In this document: positions 9,794 through 19,066 of the stretch, in pieces
How the letters are laid out: each line of letters opens with the position of its first letter
Position numbering within the stretch: position 1 is the first letter of the stretch
Assembly: GCA_013289825.1 (NCBI GenBank)
Contig: JABCZF010000006.1
Span: 113,923-177,922, forward strand
Source: Acidobacteriota bacterium
GTDB taxonomy: Bacteria > Acidobacteriota > Terriglobia > Acidiferrales > UBA7541
DNA length: 64,000 nucleotides
Reading direction: 5' to 3'
The notes under the pieces: generated by a model
Told to the model about the DNA's origin: nothing
Database searches by the model: none
What the model saw: the letters and a program-made list of their open reading frames with translations, nothing else
Position numbers and translations under genes: made by a program

Positions 9794-10728
9794 CCCAATC
9801 TTCTGTACTACCAAAAAAAGTCGGCGAATGTTTTTCAATGACCGGCTACGCCCAGGCACGCAGCGAACAAAATGGCTGGGCCGTCCGCGTCAGCGTGAAA
9901 AGCGTCAACCACCGCTTCTTGGATCTGAAGCTCCGCCTTCCAGACGGTTTCGACCTCTATGAACAGCGCTTGCGCCAGGCCCTGCGAGATCGTATTCACC
10001 GCGGCCACGTCGAGGTTCACGTCAACGTCGATCCCGCCGCTGGCGCGCCGGTCCAGGTGAACCGTGAACTCGCTCAGACCTACATGCGCGTGGCGGAAGA
10101 ATTCCGCCAGGTGTCCAGAGCCGCGGCCGATGTGGACGTCGTCGCAATTCTCCGCTTGCCCGGAGTCATCGCCGGCCTTTCCGCCGCCGTGCCCGAAGCC
10201 GAGGACGATCAAGAACGCCTCGGGCAAGCGCTGGACGTTTGCTTGCTCGAAGCGCTCCACAAGCTGGATGACATGCGCCGTGCCGAGGGCCGCCATCTAG
10301 TCGAAGATTTACGCGCGCGTCTGGCGCGTATCGGCCAGGAGGCGGAAAAAGTCCGCGAACTCGCCGCCACGCTTCGTCCGGTCTTTGCGCGGCGCCTCGA
10401 CGCGCGCCTCAGGGAACTGCTTGGCGGCGCTGGAATCGATCCCGCCCGGCTCGCGCAAGAAGCCGCCCTGCTTGCAGAACGTGGCGATATCAGTGAAGAG
10501 TTAGACCGCCTGCGCAGCCACCTCCAACAGTTCGGAAAACTCTTGGACGGCGCCGGCGAGATGGGGAAAAAGCTGGACTTCCTTCTGCAAGAAATGCATC
10601 GCGAAGCGAACACGCTGCTATCGAAAACGCCCGGGGCCGAGAGTGAAGCCCTCACCATCACCGGGTTGGCCCTCGAAATCAAGGCCGAGATCGAAAAACT
10701 GCGGGAGCAGGTGCAGAACATCGAATGA
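9790..10728 (+). CDS. YicC family endoribonuclease
   Basis: A 312-residue YicC-type protein. In E. coli YicC is a metal-dependent endoribonuclease implicated in small-RNA turnover. The family N-terminus SMTGYAQA (about residues 17-24, so a little later than usual), the VKSVNHRFLDLKLRLP segment and the C-terminal LLQEMHREANTLLSK and IKAEIEKLREQVQN motifs are all present. The start codon overlaps the previous stop as ATGA, and its own stop overlaps the gmk start the same way. The yicC-gmk-rpoZ-coaBC order is conserved in many phyla. Substrate RNAs here are unknown. Confidence 0.93.
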   Translation: MTQSSVLPKKVGECFSMTGYAQARSEQNGWAVRVSVKSVNHRFLDLKLRLPDGFDLYEQRLRQALRDRIHRGHVEVHVNVDPAAGAPVQVNRELAQTYMRVAEEFRQVSRAAADVDVVAILRLPGVIAGLSAAVPEAEDDQERLGQALDVCLLEALHKLDDMRRAEGRHLVEDLRARLARIGQEAEKVRELAATLRPVFARRLDARLRELLGGAGIDPARLAQEAALLAERGDISEELDRLRSHLQQFGKLLDGAGEMGKKLDFLLQEMHREANTLLSKTPGAESEALTITGLALEIKAEIEKLREQVQNIE

Positions 10729-11363
10729 GCACGGAGAGAGAGCTTGCCCCGCTGGTGTTGATTGTTTCGGGACCATCGGGATCGGGGAAATCGACTCTGG
10801 TGCAGAGGATTTTGGAGTTGCCGGGAACGATGCCTTCGGTTTCATGTACCACCCGGTCGCGCCGGGCGACCGAAGCCACCGGGAAATGCTATGATTTTGT
10901 CACGGAAGTGGAGTTCGACGCCATGGTTGCGCGCAGCGAATTTCTGGAATATGCGCGCGTCTTCGGCAAGTACTCGTACGGCACGCCGAAAAAATGGCTT
11001 GAAGAATCGCGGAAGAAAGGTCTGGACCTCGTCCTCGAGATTGATGTGCAAGGCGCGGCGCAAGTAAAGGAAAAGCTGCCCGAATCGGTGGCCATTTTCA
11101 TTTTGCCGCCGTCGCATGCGGAACTTGAACGGCGCTTGCGCAGCCGCGGGCAGGATTCCGACGAAGAAATTGCGCGGCGTTTGGCGAAGGCGCGGGACGA
11201 AATTGCGGCATTCGGACGTTATTACGATTATTGCGTCGTGAACGAAGATGTGAAACGTGCGGGAGATGAAGCGCAGGCCGTTGTCGTTGCGATTCGCTGC
11301 TCCAGTGCTAGGCGCAGACCACGGGTGGAAGAACTTCTGGCATCGTTTGGGGGGATAGACTGA
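10725..11363 (+). CDS. gmk: Guanylate kinase
   Basis: Phosphorylates GMP to GDP with ATP, an essential step of guanine nucleotide supply and recycling of c-di-GMP products. The 212 residues include Walker A GPSGSGKST (residues 16-24), the GMP-binding SCTTRSRR segment, FDAMVARSEFLEYA and the lid region. Length matches the family. Translation is coupled to yicC (ATGA overlap), and rpoZ begins two bases after its stop. The alternating use of GTP pools by gmk and RNA polymerase omega in one operon is common; no regulatory element is visible inside the cluster. Confidence 0.96.
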   Translation: MSTERELAPLVLIVSGPSGSGKSTLVQRILELPGTMPSVSCTTRSRRATEATGKCYDFVTEVEFDAMVARSEFLEYARVFGKYSYGTPKKWLEESRKKGLDLVLEIDVQGAAQVKEKLPESVAIFILPPSHAELERRLRSRGQDSDEEIARRLAKARDEIAAFGRYYDYCVVNEDVKRAGDEAQAVVVAIRCSSARRRPRVEELLASFGGID

Positions 11364-11364
11364 A

Positions 11365-11592
11365 ATGACTGTGCTGACAAAAGCTCCGGAGAGCCAGTTT
11401 GCTTACGTTGTGCTTGCGGCAAGACGCGCGCGCCAAATTATGGCGGGCGCCCCGTCGCTCATTGAGAACCCGAGAACGCTCAAGGCGACGCGTATCGCCT
11501 GCGAGGAACTCGAACACAGCCTGCTCGAGTACGATTTCGTCGAGCCGGATTCGATTGATGAAGACAAAGACGGCAACAAGCGCCGGAAGTAA
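11365..11592 (+). CDS. rpoZ: DNA-directed RNA polymerase omega subunit
   Basis: A 75-residue omega subunit that chaperones the beta-prime subunit of RNA polymerase. The core segment AARRARQIMAGAP (about residues 19-31), the ATRIACEELEHSLL helix and an acidic-basic tail (EDKDGNKRRK) match short omega proteins. It starts two bases after the gmk stop, as in many gmk-rpoZ pairs. Small size makes homology weaker than for its neighbours, but position and motif agree. About 95 bases without a gene follow before coaBC. Confidence 0.88.
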   Translation: MTVLTKAPESQFAYVVLAARRARQIMAGAPSLIENPRTLKATRIACEELEHSLLEYDFVEPDSIDEDKDGNKRRK

Positions 11593-11688
11593 CCGGCCGC
11601 AGGCCGCTTTCAAAGGGCCGTGCGTGGAATGTGTAGGGGCACGGTACACCATGCCCGAGCTTGGCAAATTGTATCGAGATAGGATCCG

Positions 11689-12927
11689 ATGCGAATCACC
11701 ATCGGCGTGACCGGCGGCGTGGCAGCCTACAAGGCCGCCGAGTTGGTCCGCCTTCTCCAACAAGACGGGTTCACCGTCGAAGTCGTCATGACTCGCGGCG
11801 CGCGCGAATTCATCACGCCGTTGACGTTTGCCGCGCTAAGCGGCCAAAAGGTAATCACGGATCTATTTGAAAAATCCTTTTCTGGCGGAGCCAACGTCGA
11901 AAGCGCAATCGAGCATATCGCTGTAGCTCAGCGCAGCGATCTTCTTCTCGTGGCGCCAGCGACCGCCGACATTCTCGCGAAATTCGCACGCGGCATGGCC
12001 GACGATTTTCTCACCACGCTTTATCTGGCAACGACGGCGCCCGTAATCGTCGCTCCGGCGATGAACGTCAACATGTGGAATCACCCCGCGACGCAGGAAA
12101 ACATCGAAATGCTTCGCGCCCGCGGCGTGAAAATCGTCAATCCCGATGAAGGCTATTTGGCGTGCGGAATGACCGGCGCAGGCCGCCTCGCCGGACAGCA
12201 GGAAATCGTCGCCGCCGTTCGCCAGACCCTGCACACACAGAAAGATTTTGAAGGCGAGACCATGCTGATCACCGCAGGTCCGACTTGCGAAGACCTTGAC
12301 CCGGTTCGTTATTTGACTAACCGTTCCTCCGGCAAAATGGGTTATGCCGTGGCTGAAGCCGCCGCGCGCCGCGGCGCGAAAGTGAGTCTCGTGAGCGGTC
12401 CCGTAAATCTGGAAACACCCTCCGGAGTCGAGCGCTTCGCCGTGCGAACCGCCGAAGAGATGCGCCACGCGGTCGTCGACCGCCTTCCCGAAAGCACAAT
12501 TGCGATTTTTGCAGCAGCCGTCGCCGACTATCGCCCTGCCGAAACGCAAACGAAAAAAATGAAGCGAAACCGGGAGCCGCTGACCATCCGATTCGAGCCG
12601 ACGCCCGATATATTGGCCGAAGCCGCGCAAACCAAAGGCGAACGGCTCATTGTTGGATTCGCTGCGGAGACCGAGCTCGTCGTCGAGAACGCCCGCAAAA
12701 AACTGGCTGCGAAGAACGCCGATCTTATCGTCGCGAATGACGTAACCGCCGAAGGCGCGGGCTTCGATCACGACACCAACATCGTTACGTTGTTCTCACG
12801 CGACGGCCGCGATCTGGCTCTGCCGAAGCTGAGCAAGAGTGCAGTTGCCCAGCGCATCCTCGATGAAGTGTTGCGCTTGCGCGGCGTATTGCGCCACAAA
12901 ACAGAATCGCATCGTTCTGCTGTCTGA
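11689..12927 (+). CDS. coaBC: Bifunctional phosphopantothenoylcysteine decarboxylase/synthetase
   Basis: Carries out two steps of coenzyme A synthesis: CoaB ligates cysteine to 4-phosphopantothenate, CoaC (FMN) decarboxylates the product. The 412 residues divide into CoaC (about 1-180) and CoaB (about 187-400). In CoaC the FMN-binding GVTGGVAAYKAAEL, the catalytic His of IEHI, the PAMNVNMW motif and the active-site Cys of YLACGMTGAG are visible. In CoaB the ITAGPTCEDLDPVR start and the FAAAVADYRP and conserved Lys region are visible. Both activities should therefore be intact. Seven bases separate it from the following uracil-DNA glycosylase gene. Confidence 0.96.
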   Translation: MRITIGVTGGVAAYKAAELVRLLQQDGFTVEVVMTRGAREFITPLTFAALSGQKVITDLFEKSFSGGANVESAIEHIAVAQRSDLLLVAPATADILAKFARGMADDFLTTLYLATTAPVIVAPAMNVNMWNHPATQENIEMLRARGVKIVNPDEGYLACGMTGAGRLAGQQEIVAAVRQTLHTQKDFEGETMLITAGPTCEDLDPVRYLTNRSSGKMGYAVAEAAARRGAKVSLVSGPVNLETPSGVERFAVRTAEEMRHAVVDRLPESTIAIFAAAVADYRPAETQTKKMKRNREPLTIRFEPTPDILAEAAQTKGERLIVGFAAETELVVENARKKLAAKNADLIVANDVTAEGAGFDHDTNIVTLFSRDGRDLALPKLSKSAVAQRILDEVLRLRGVLRHKTESHRSAV

Positions 12928-12934
12928 TCCCGCC

Positions 12935-13840
12935 ATGGCCCAGCGCATCCCGGAAACTCTCCATAAAAAACTCTCCGAACGATTGCATTTCTACGAAGAC
13001 CTCGGCGTTGGCCTGTTCTACAAAGACCGCGGCGCTCCGCACGCTCTGGCAATCGCAGCGCCGGCCGCAGAATCTTTCGAAGCACCCATCAGCCAAGCAA
13101 TCTCCTCGGAGGAACTGGCTTTGCCAAAATCCATCGGAAACCCGGAATTACCCAAAGCCACACAACCTGCGCCGCGAGTTACCTACAAGCCTGAGTTACT
13201 GCCGGTCCCCGCGGCTGCCTCGCTCTTTGAGGCCTTTGGCAAGGTTCCCGACGACACGCTCCTCAAGATTCGAACCGACCTCGGCGAATGCACGCGCTGC
13301 AAACTCCACACCACGCGCAACAAAATTGTCTTCGGCGACGGCAATCCCAAAGCCGAACTCGTGTTCGTCGGCGAAGGCCCCGGACACGACGAAGACCTGC
13401 AGGGCCTGCCGTTTGTCGGCCGCGCCGGTAAGCTCCTGACCCAGATGATTGAAGCGATGGGGCTGGAAAGAAAAGACGTTTACATCTGCAACGTTGTGAA
13501 GTGTCGTCCCCCTGAAAATCGCGCCCCGGAAAAAGACGAAGTGGAGCAGTGCTCGCCATTCTTGCTGCGCCAGATTGATGCCATCGCGCCCAAGGTTATC
13601 GTCTGCCTCGGAAGCACCGCCGCGCAGACCGTTCTCGAAACAAACCGTGGCATTTCTCAATTCCGTGGCCAGTGGCTTGAATTTCGCGGAAGAAAATTAA
13701 TGGCCACGTATCATCCCGCCTATCTGCTGCGCAATCCCAGCGCGAAAAGCGAAGTCTGGAGAGATTTGCAGAAAGTCATGGCGGTCCTCGGCCTGGAAAT
13801 AAAAAAAAGCAAGTCCGCCGAGGCGGGAAAGTCCTCGTAG
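12935..13840 (+). CDS. Family 4 uracil-DNA glycosylase
   Basis: Removes uracil from DNA in base-excision repair. From the ATG at 12935, seven bases after the coaBC stop, the protein has 301 residues; an upstream in-frame ATG at 12839 would overlap coaBC by 30 codons and is less likely. The catalytic domain begins near residue 105. Its 4Fe-4S cysteines (CTRC, then the pair bracketing [15 protein letters not shown]) and motifs GEGPGHDED and [10 protein letters not shown] are present. The first hundred residues are a helical head and an Ala/Pro-rich linker of unknown function. Iron-sulfur family 4 enzymes of this layout are common in Acidobacteria and thermophiles. Confidence 0.93.
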   Translation: MAQRIPETLHKKLSERLHFYEDLGVGLFYKDRGAPHALAIAAPAAESFEAPISQAISSEELALPKSIGNPELPKATQPAPRVTYKPELLPVPAAASLFEAFGKVPDDTLLKIRTDLGECTRCKLHTTRNKIVFGDGNPKAELVFVGEGPGHDEDLQGLPFVGRAGKLLTQMIEAMGLERKDVYICNVVKCRPPENRAPEKDEVEQCSPFLLRQIDAIAPKVIVCLGSTAAQTVLETNRGISQFRGQWLEFRGRKLMATYHPAYLLRNPSAKSEVWRDLQKVMAVLGLEIKKSKSAEAGKSS

Positions 13841-13845
13841 TCCCG

Positions 13846-14718
13846 ATGGGAATTTTGCTGGGCCTCCTGACGGCTCTCTCCTGGGGCGGTTCGGATTTTC
13901 TCGCCCGTTTCGCCACCCACCGCATCGGAACTCTTCGAACCATGCTGTACATGCAGCTCAGCGGTTTCATTCTGCTCACAGCTTTTCTCCCCTGGCTCGG
14001 CGGCTGGGGCCATCTCGCCGACGGTTCCGGTTGGCCACCGTGGGCGTGGGGCGCGCTCGCCGGAATCATTAACGCTTTTTCAACGCTGTCGCTCTATCGC
14101 TCTTTCGAAGTCGGCAAGCTGGCAGTTGTTGCGCCGATCTCCGCGAGCTATCCGGCCCTGACCGTGCTCCTTTCTCTTTTGAGCGGGGAACACTTGCGAG
14201 CGGCACGCGCGGTAGGAATTGTGTGCACCCTGCTGGGCGTGGTGTTCGTAGCGGGAGGAGAAAGAGCGCCCGAAGACCACGATGTGGAAGGATTGCGGCG
14301 CAGCGCACGGGGAATTGGGTGGGCGCTGTGTTCCGCTGTTGGGTTCGGATTTCTATTCTGGCTGCTCGGCGTGCGCGTCGTGCCCGCTACCGGTGCGACG
14401 CAAACGGTTTGGCTCATCCGGCTGACCAGTTCAGCGCTCACGGCCGTTTTGATTTTGGCAGCCCGCCAGCCGATCAAGCCGCCGACAGGCCGCGTGGGTG
14501 GCTGGATTCTCGGCATGGGCGTGACGGATACAGGCGCGTTCGTCATGAACGACTTCGGAATGCAAATCGAGCAGGTGGCCGTGGTCAGCGTGCTGGCTTC
14601 GCTCTATGGAGCCGTGACCGTTGGCCTGGCCGCGATTGTTCTGCGAGAACATGTTTCGCGCTGGCAGTGGCTCGGAATTGCCTCGATTTTCGCCGGCATT
14701 TTTCTGATCAGCCGCTAG
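13846..14718 (+). CDS. EamA/DMT family transporter
   Basis: A 290-residue inner-membrane protein with about ten hydrophobic segments arranged as two EamA halves (about residues 3-135 and 150-288), the form of drug/metabolite transporters. The first half starts LLGLLTALSWGGSDFLARF and the second ends with LGIASIFAGIFLISR, both typical. The loop between halves carries charged residues (GERAPEDHDVEGLRRS). It follows the glycosylase gene by five bases, so it is probably in the same transcript, and converges on priA. The substrate cannot be deduced. Confidence 0.85.
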   Translation: MGILLGLLTALSWGGSDFLARFATHRIGTLRTMLYMQLSGFILLTAFLPWLGGWGHLADGSGWPPWAWGALAGIINAFSTLSLYRSFEVGKLAVVAPISASYPALTVLLSLLSGEHLRAARAVGIVCTLLGVVFVAGGERAPEDHDVEGLRRSARGIGWALCSAVGFGFLFWLLGVRVVPATGATQTVWLIRLTSSALTAVLILAARQPIKPPTGRVGGWILGMGVTDTGAFVMNDFGMQIEQVAVVSVLASLYGAVTVGLAAIVLREHVSRWQWLGIASIFAGIFLISR

Positions 14719-14747
14719 CTGCTCTCCTGGTCCCAATCAACGCAAAT

Positions 14748-17198
14748 CTAGAGCAAACTCAGAGGATCCATATCGACGAGGACCGCAGTCTGCGGAATTC
14801 CTTGCGCCTCCGAGAAAGTCATGGCTCCGCTCAAAAGTTTAGTCAGAATCGAGCGTTTTGGGGATTTCAGCAAAAACTGGAAGCGATGTTCTTTTTTCAG
14901 GCGCGCGAGCGGCGCGGTCGCCGGACCGAGAATGCGCACGGTGCGTCCATCGTGCGGTGAAAAATATTCGGAGAGCTTGCGCGAGAAGCGAATCGCTTTT
15001 TCGAGATCCACGTCTCGCACGATCACATTCGCCAACGAGGTGAGCGGCGGATACGCCATCATCCTGCGGAAATGCATTTCACGCTCGAAAAACGAAGGGT
15101 AATCCTGTTTCACGGCATCTTGAATCGCGTAGTGTTCGGGATAGTAGGTTTGGATCAGAACACGCCCCGACAATTCGCCGCGTCCCGCGCGTCCCGCGAC
15201 CTGCGTCAACAGCTGAAACGTGCGTTCTGCGGCGCGAAAATCCGGCATGCTCAGCGACGAATCCGCGGAGATTACGCCGACCAGAGTAACGCGCTGAAAG
15301 TCGTGTCCCTTGGCGAGCATTTGCGTACCGACTAAAATATCCAGCGCGCCGCCAGCAAACGCTCCGAGCGTTTCCTGATATTGCCGCTTCGTTCGAGCGG
15401 TATCGCGATCGAGCCGCGCGATGCGCGCTCCCGGAAATTCCTTTCGCAATCTTTCCTCGAGATGTTCAGAGCCTTCCCCAAAGAAATAAACGTATTGAGA
15501 CTGGCATTTCGGACATTGCTTCGGCACCTGCTGGAGGGAGCCGCAATAGTGGCACTCCAACCGGTTGCGGCTCTTGTGATGGGTCATCGAAATGCTGCAG
15601 TTCACGCAGTGCACGCTGGCCCCGCAGCTCCGGCACAAAACGGACCACGAATAACCGCGGCGGTTGATGAGCACGAGCGCCTGCGTTTTGTTGGCGAGGC
15701 ATTCCTGTATCCCCGCGTGCAGTAATGCGGAAATGGGGCTGGTCTGATGCGTCTTCTGGAAGTCCTCACGGAGGTCGACAATCTCCACGCTAGCCAGCGG
15801 GCGATTCTCGACCCGCGACGACATAGTGAGCAGGTCGTATTTTCCGTTGCGCGCGTGGTGGTAGGTTTCTAGCGAAGGAGTGGCCGAACCTAGCAGCGCC
15901 AGCGCACCTTCGCTCTTGGCGCGCACAATGGCCACGTCGCGCCCGTGATAGCGAGGGGTTTCTTCCTGCTTGTAGCTATTTTCCTGTTCTTCATCGACGA
16001 TGATCAGCCCGAGATTCTGTAGCGGCGCAAACACTGCGGAGCGCGTCCCGACCACGACGCGCGCCTCGCCGTTGCGGACGCGCCACCACTCGCGAGCGCG
16101 CTCGACATCACTCAACGCGGAATGTAAAACCGCAACGCCTTCGTATTTCGCTCCAAACCAGGAGCGGCACTGCCTGCCGATCCACAAAGTCAGTGCGATT
16201 TCCGGCACGAGGATGATGGCGGTTTTGCCTCGCGCGAGAGTTTCCTGCACGCAACGCAAATACACTTCGGTCTTTCCACTACCGGTCACGCCGTGTAACA
16301 GCTGCACGCCGAATTCCCCCAGCTCAAACCGTGCGCGAATACTTTTCATCACGCCCTCTTGCTCTTCGTTCAGTGCATGAGGGGGTGGCGTGTAGCCCGT
16401 GTCAAACGGATCTTCCGCGGGATCGACGGGTTCTTCCCAGCTCTCCAGCAATTCATCCGCGAGCATGCGCTCGACCAAACGCCGCGAAACCTGGGCGAGC
16501 TTGAGCAATTGCGGCATAGGCAGCGGCCCGCGCTGTAATTCAAGTAGCGCCCGGACCTTTTCTTCTTTTTCCCTGAGCGTTTTTTGGACTCCGTCTCCAA
16601 AACCTTTCCATGCAACGATTGTTTGTGATTTTCTTCTGGTATCCCGCAAAGTCTCTCGAATTTCGATCACCCCGAGCCGCCGCAACCGTTCGAGAGCAGC
16701 GGAGGAGATGCCCATCTTCGTCGCTAGGCTGACGAACACTGGGTTTTTCTTTGCGTTTGCATTTACTAGGAAGGCTGCCTCTGTAGCACTCAAACCGTGA
16801 GAAAGCTCCCCTCCCCCGAGACTCTCGGCCGCGCTGCGTCCCTCCGAGGTCAAAACAATCTCCCGGCGCAAGTTCAGCTCCGTGACCGGGGGCAACATGG
16901 CCCGGAAAACTTCTCCGACAGGAGCGAGGTAATAATTTGCGATCCACTGCGCCAGCTCGATCAGCTTGGGAGTGAGTGCCGGGCCGAACTCCATCACCTT
17001 CGTGATCCCGCGGACCTTGGCGTTCGCTGGTGCCTCGGCGGCCATGTTAACGACCACGCCGATCATCGCCTTCCTTCGGAATGGAACAAGCACTCGGCTG
17101 CCCGGCTGAATTGATTCGTGCAGCTTTTCGGGCACGGCGTAAGTAAAGGTCGTGCGCAGGGGAACGGCCAGAGCCACATTGCAGAAAACCGAATTCAT
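14748..17198 (-). CDS. priA: Primosomal replication restart helicase PriA
   Basis: A superfamily 2 DNA helicase that reloads the replisome at stalled forks. The 816 residues hold the N-terminal 3'-DNA-binding domain, Walker A GVTGSGKTEV (about 303-312), motif II VDEEQENSYK (about 401-410) and the zinc-binding Cys pairs (CRSCGASVHCVNC, CHYCGS, CPKCQS). The canonical DEEH box reads DEEQ here. Later motifs DILVGTQMLAKGHDF and QVAGRAGRG are intact. It converges on the EamA gene with a 29-base gap. priA often lies beside coaBC; here it is in the same neighbourhood but on the opposite strand. Confidence 0.96.
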   Translation of the reverse strand: MNSVFCNVALAVPLRTTFTYAVPEKLHESIQPGSRVLVPFRRKAMIGVVVNMAAEAPANAKVRGITKVMEFGPALTPKLIELAQWIANYYLAPVGEVFRAMLPPVTELNLRREIVLTSEGRSAAESLGGGELSHGLSATEAAFLVNANAKKNPVFVSLATKMGISSAALERLRRLGVIEIRETLRDTRRKSQTIVAWKGFGDGVQKTLREKEEKVRALLELQRGPLPMPQLLKLAQVSRRLVERMLADELLESWEEPVDPAEDPFDTGYTPPPHALNEEQEGVMKSIRARFELGEFGVQLLHGVTGSGKTEVYLRCVQETLARGKTAIILVPEIALTLWIGRQCRSWFGAKYEGVAVLHSALSDVERAREWWRVRNGEARVVVGTRSAVFAPLQNLGLIIVDEEQENSYKQEETPRYHGRDVAIVRAKSEGALALLGSATPSLETYHHARNGKYDLLTMSSRVENRPLASVEIVDLREDFQKTHQTSPISALLHAGIQECLANKTQALVLINRRGYSWSVLCRSCGASVHCVNCSISMTHHKSRNRLECHYCGSLQQVPKQCPKCQSQYVYFFGEGSEHLEERLRKEFPGARIARLDRDTARTKRQYQETLGAFAGGALDILVGTQMLAKGHDFQRVTLVGVISADSSLSMPDFRAAERTFQLLTQVAGRAGRGELSGRVLIQTYYPEHYAIQDAVKQDYPSFFEREMHFRRMMAYPPLTSLANVIVRDVDLEKAIRFSRKLSEYFSPHDGRTVRILGPATAPLARLKKEHRFQFLLKSPKRSILTKLLSGAMTFSEAQGIPQTAVLVDMDPLSLL

Positions 17199-17423
17199 TT
17201 CGATTTAGTGTATCAGCATGCCGAAGATCAGACCTTCGAGCCTGTGTCCCGCGATAGGCCAAGTGTGGTGGCCAGGCCCGCGAGCAGTTGCAGAGGATCT
17301 GCCTGGCGCCCCCTTTGATAAGCGCTACAAGACTTCCTATCGCCAATAGTCCCGCTCCCATGCGAGACGGCATGAGCGAAACGGACGGCTACCGGTCTGC
17401 CTCGCGTAAATGTGAATTCTGTG

Positions 17424-18992
17424 TCAGTTCCAAACTTTGAGGCGGGACCACGCATCCGCGAGCGGAATCTTCGACCTGCGGCAGACCAGAATCGTGTAGT
17501 GCTGTTCCTGCATGGCGTAAGGATGGTTGAGAGTGGGGCCGGTCTGAACGCTTTGGCACCCGTGTTGAGCTTCAGCAAGATCGTAATGCAGGAGGATCAG
17601 ACTTTCGCCCGTGTATTCGCGAGGCCCCCAGTAGTAATAGTTCTGATGAGGGCTGATGGATTTGGGTAAGCCATAACGGGCGCCAAAAAAGTCGATGGCC
17701 CCGGCGTCACCATAGGTGCCGGCGAGGATGCCGGTCTTGGAGCGCTCTTCGGCCGGGAGGGAGTTGTAGATCTCGGCGGTGGCGGCGACCATTTCCTCCC
17801 AGCCGAATTCGTCACCGAAGTGCTGCGGCAGCGGTCCCCGGTCTTGCACTTCGGTGCGCGACATTTGCATGCCGAGGGCTTGCATGTAGGGAACGATTTT
17901 GTCGACTGGCAGAACAGGAACGTCGAGCGGGATCGCGATTACGCCTAGGGCCAAGACCGCGGCAGGAATAGCGACTTTGATCCAGCGCATGCGCGGGCGC
18001 GCGGCGATAATGGCTTCCCAGAAAACGCCGCCGGCCGCGAAGAGCATGGGATAGATGGGCGCCAAGTAGTAATCCTTGCCTTTGAGCATCATCATCACCG
18101 CCAGAAATACGAGATAGGTTATGCCCAAGCAGCGATATTTTTGTGCTTTGCTGTTCAAGAGCAAAAAGGCCAGGCCGGGAATCCAGACCAGGGCGCTGAT
18201 TGGTAGCAACATCATGATTTGCTGTCGCAGAAAAGGGAGTGGAGGAAGTTCGATGTTCTTGTGAGTTTTTCGCACGTTGCTGAGAGCTTCGAGCGTGGGG
18301 AAATGGTGGGTGTATTGCCAGACGAGATTTGGGAGAAAGATAAGGAACACGATGGCGGCGGCGAGCCAGAACCACCTGGTTAGAAGCAACCGTCGGCTGG
18401 GCGAGAGCAGCAAGCCGATGGTGAGACTGACCAGAAAGAAAGCGGTGGAATGCTTGTTTTCGAGGCCCAGGCCGAGGAGCACGCCGCTGGCGAGCAAGAG
18501 TCTTGGTTGGTCCCGATTGATGGCCCGCAGAAGGAAGTAGGCAGCTCCCATCCAGAACAGCGGCTCGAACGGATTCATGGAGAGCCGGGTGGCGTTGCCG
18601 AGGATCACCGGAGCAAGCAGGACGGAAAGACCGGACAGAAATATAGCGAAGCGTTTGCCGCCGAGTTCGCGGGCAATAAAGCCGGTGATGAGGATTTGCC
18701 CGCCCTCGGCGAGTGCTGGCAGGAATCGCAGGGCGTGCAGAGAATCACCGAGCGCTACACGGCTAACGCGCGCAAGGAGAGCAACGAGCGGGGCGAAGTC
18801 GACGTAGCCCCAGGCGAGATGGTCGCTGCATGCGAGGAAATAGAGTTCGTCGCGGAAATAGCCGTAGCGGGCGTTGGTAAGCATTTGCAGCAGGACTGCG
18901 GCGGCTGCGAGAAGCCATGCGATGGAAAGATCGCCGGCGAGGAAAGCGTTCGGATTGGCGTTCGCGGTGCTGGGCTGAGCCGTAGAGGTCAT
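17424..18992 (-). CDS. Glycosyltransferase family 39 (ArnT/PMT-like) membrane protein
   Basis: A 522-residue multi-spanning protein of the dolichyl-phosphate-mannose/undecaprenyl-phosphate sugar transferase superfamily. The family's acidic first periplasmic loop reads YGYFRDELYF (about residues 43-52), followed by DHLAWGYVDFAPL. About ten hydrophobic segments fill residues 20-370. The soluble C-terminal part (about 390-522) is periplasmic by analogy with ArnT. Such enzymes move a sugar from a polyprenyl carrier to lipid A, glycans or proteins; the acceptor here is unknown. It sits alone between priA and an ABC exporter pair. The phylum carries many paralogues. Confidence 0.88.
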   Translation of the reverse strand: MTSTAQPSTANANPNAFLAGDLSIAWLLAAAAVLLQMLTNARYGYFRDELYFLACSDHLAWGYVDFAPLVALLARVSRVALGDSLHALRFLPALAEGGQILITGFIARELGGKRFAIFLSGLSVLLAPVILGNATRLSMNPFEPLFWMGAAYFLLRAINRDQPRLLLASGVLLGLGLENKHSTAFFLVSLTIGLLLSPSRRLLLTRWFWLAAAIVFLIFLPNLVWQYTHHFPTLEALSNVRKTHKNIELPPLPFLRQQIMMLLPISALVWIPGLAFLLLNSKAQKYRCLGITYLVFLAVMMMLKGKDYYLAPIYPMLFAAGGVFWEAIIAARPRMRWIKVAIPAAVLALGVIAIPLDVPVLPVDKIVPYMQALGMQMSRTEVQDRGPLPQHFGDEFGWEEMVAATAEIYNSLPAEERSKTGILAGTYGDAGAIDFFGARYGLPKSISPHQNYYYWGPREYTGESLILLHYDLAEAQHGCQSVQTGPTLNHPYAMQEQHYTILVCRRSKIPLADAWSRLKVWN

Positions 18993-19066
18993 TTAGGATT
19001 CGTATTATAAGTGACCGCGAGTGGCTCGATTGAAGATTTTCTAACGAAAACAGTTCGCGGGCGAAA

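Noticed and set aside
18450..19010. 186-codon plus-strand ORF inside the GT39 gene
   Set aside because: Shadow of the GT39 coding frame.
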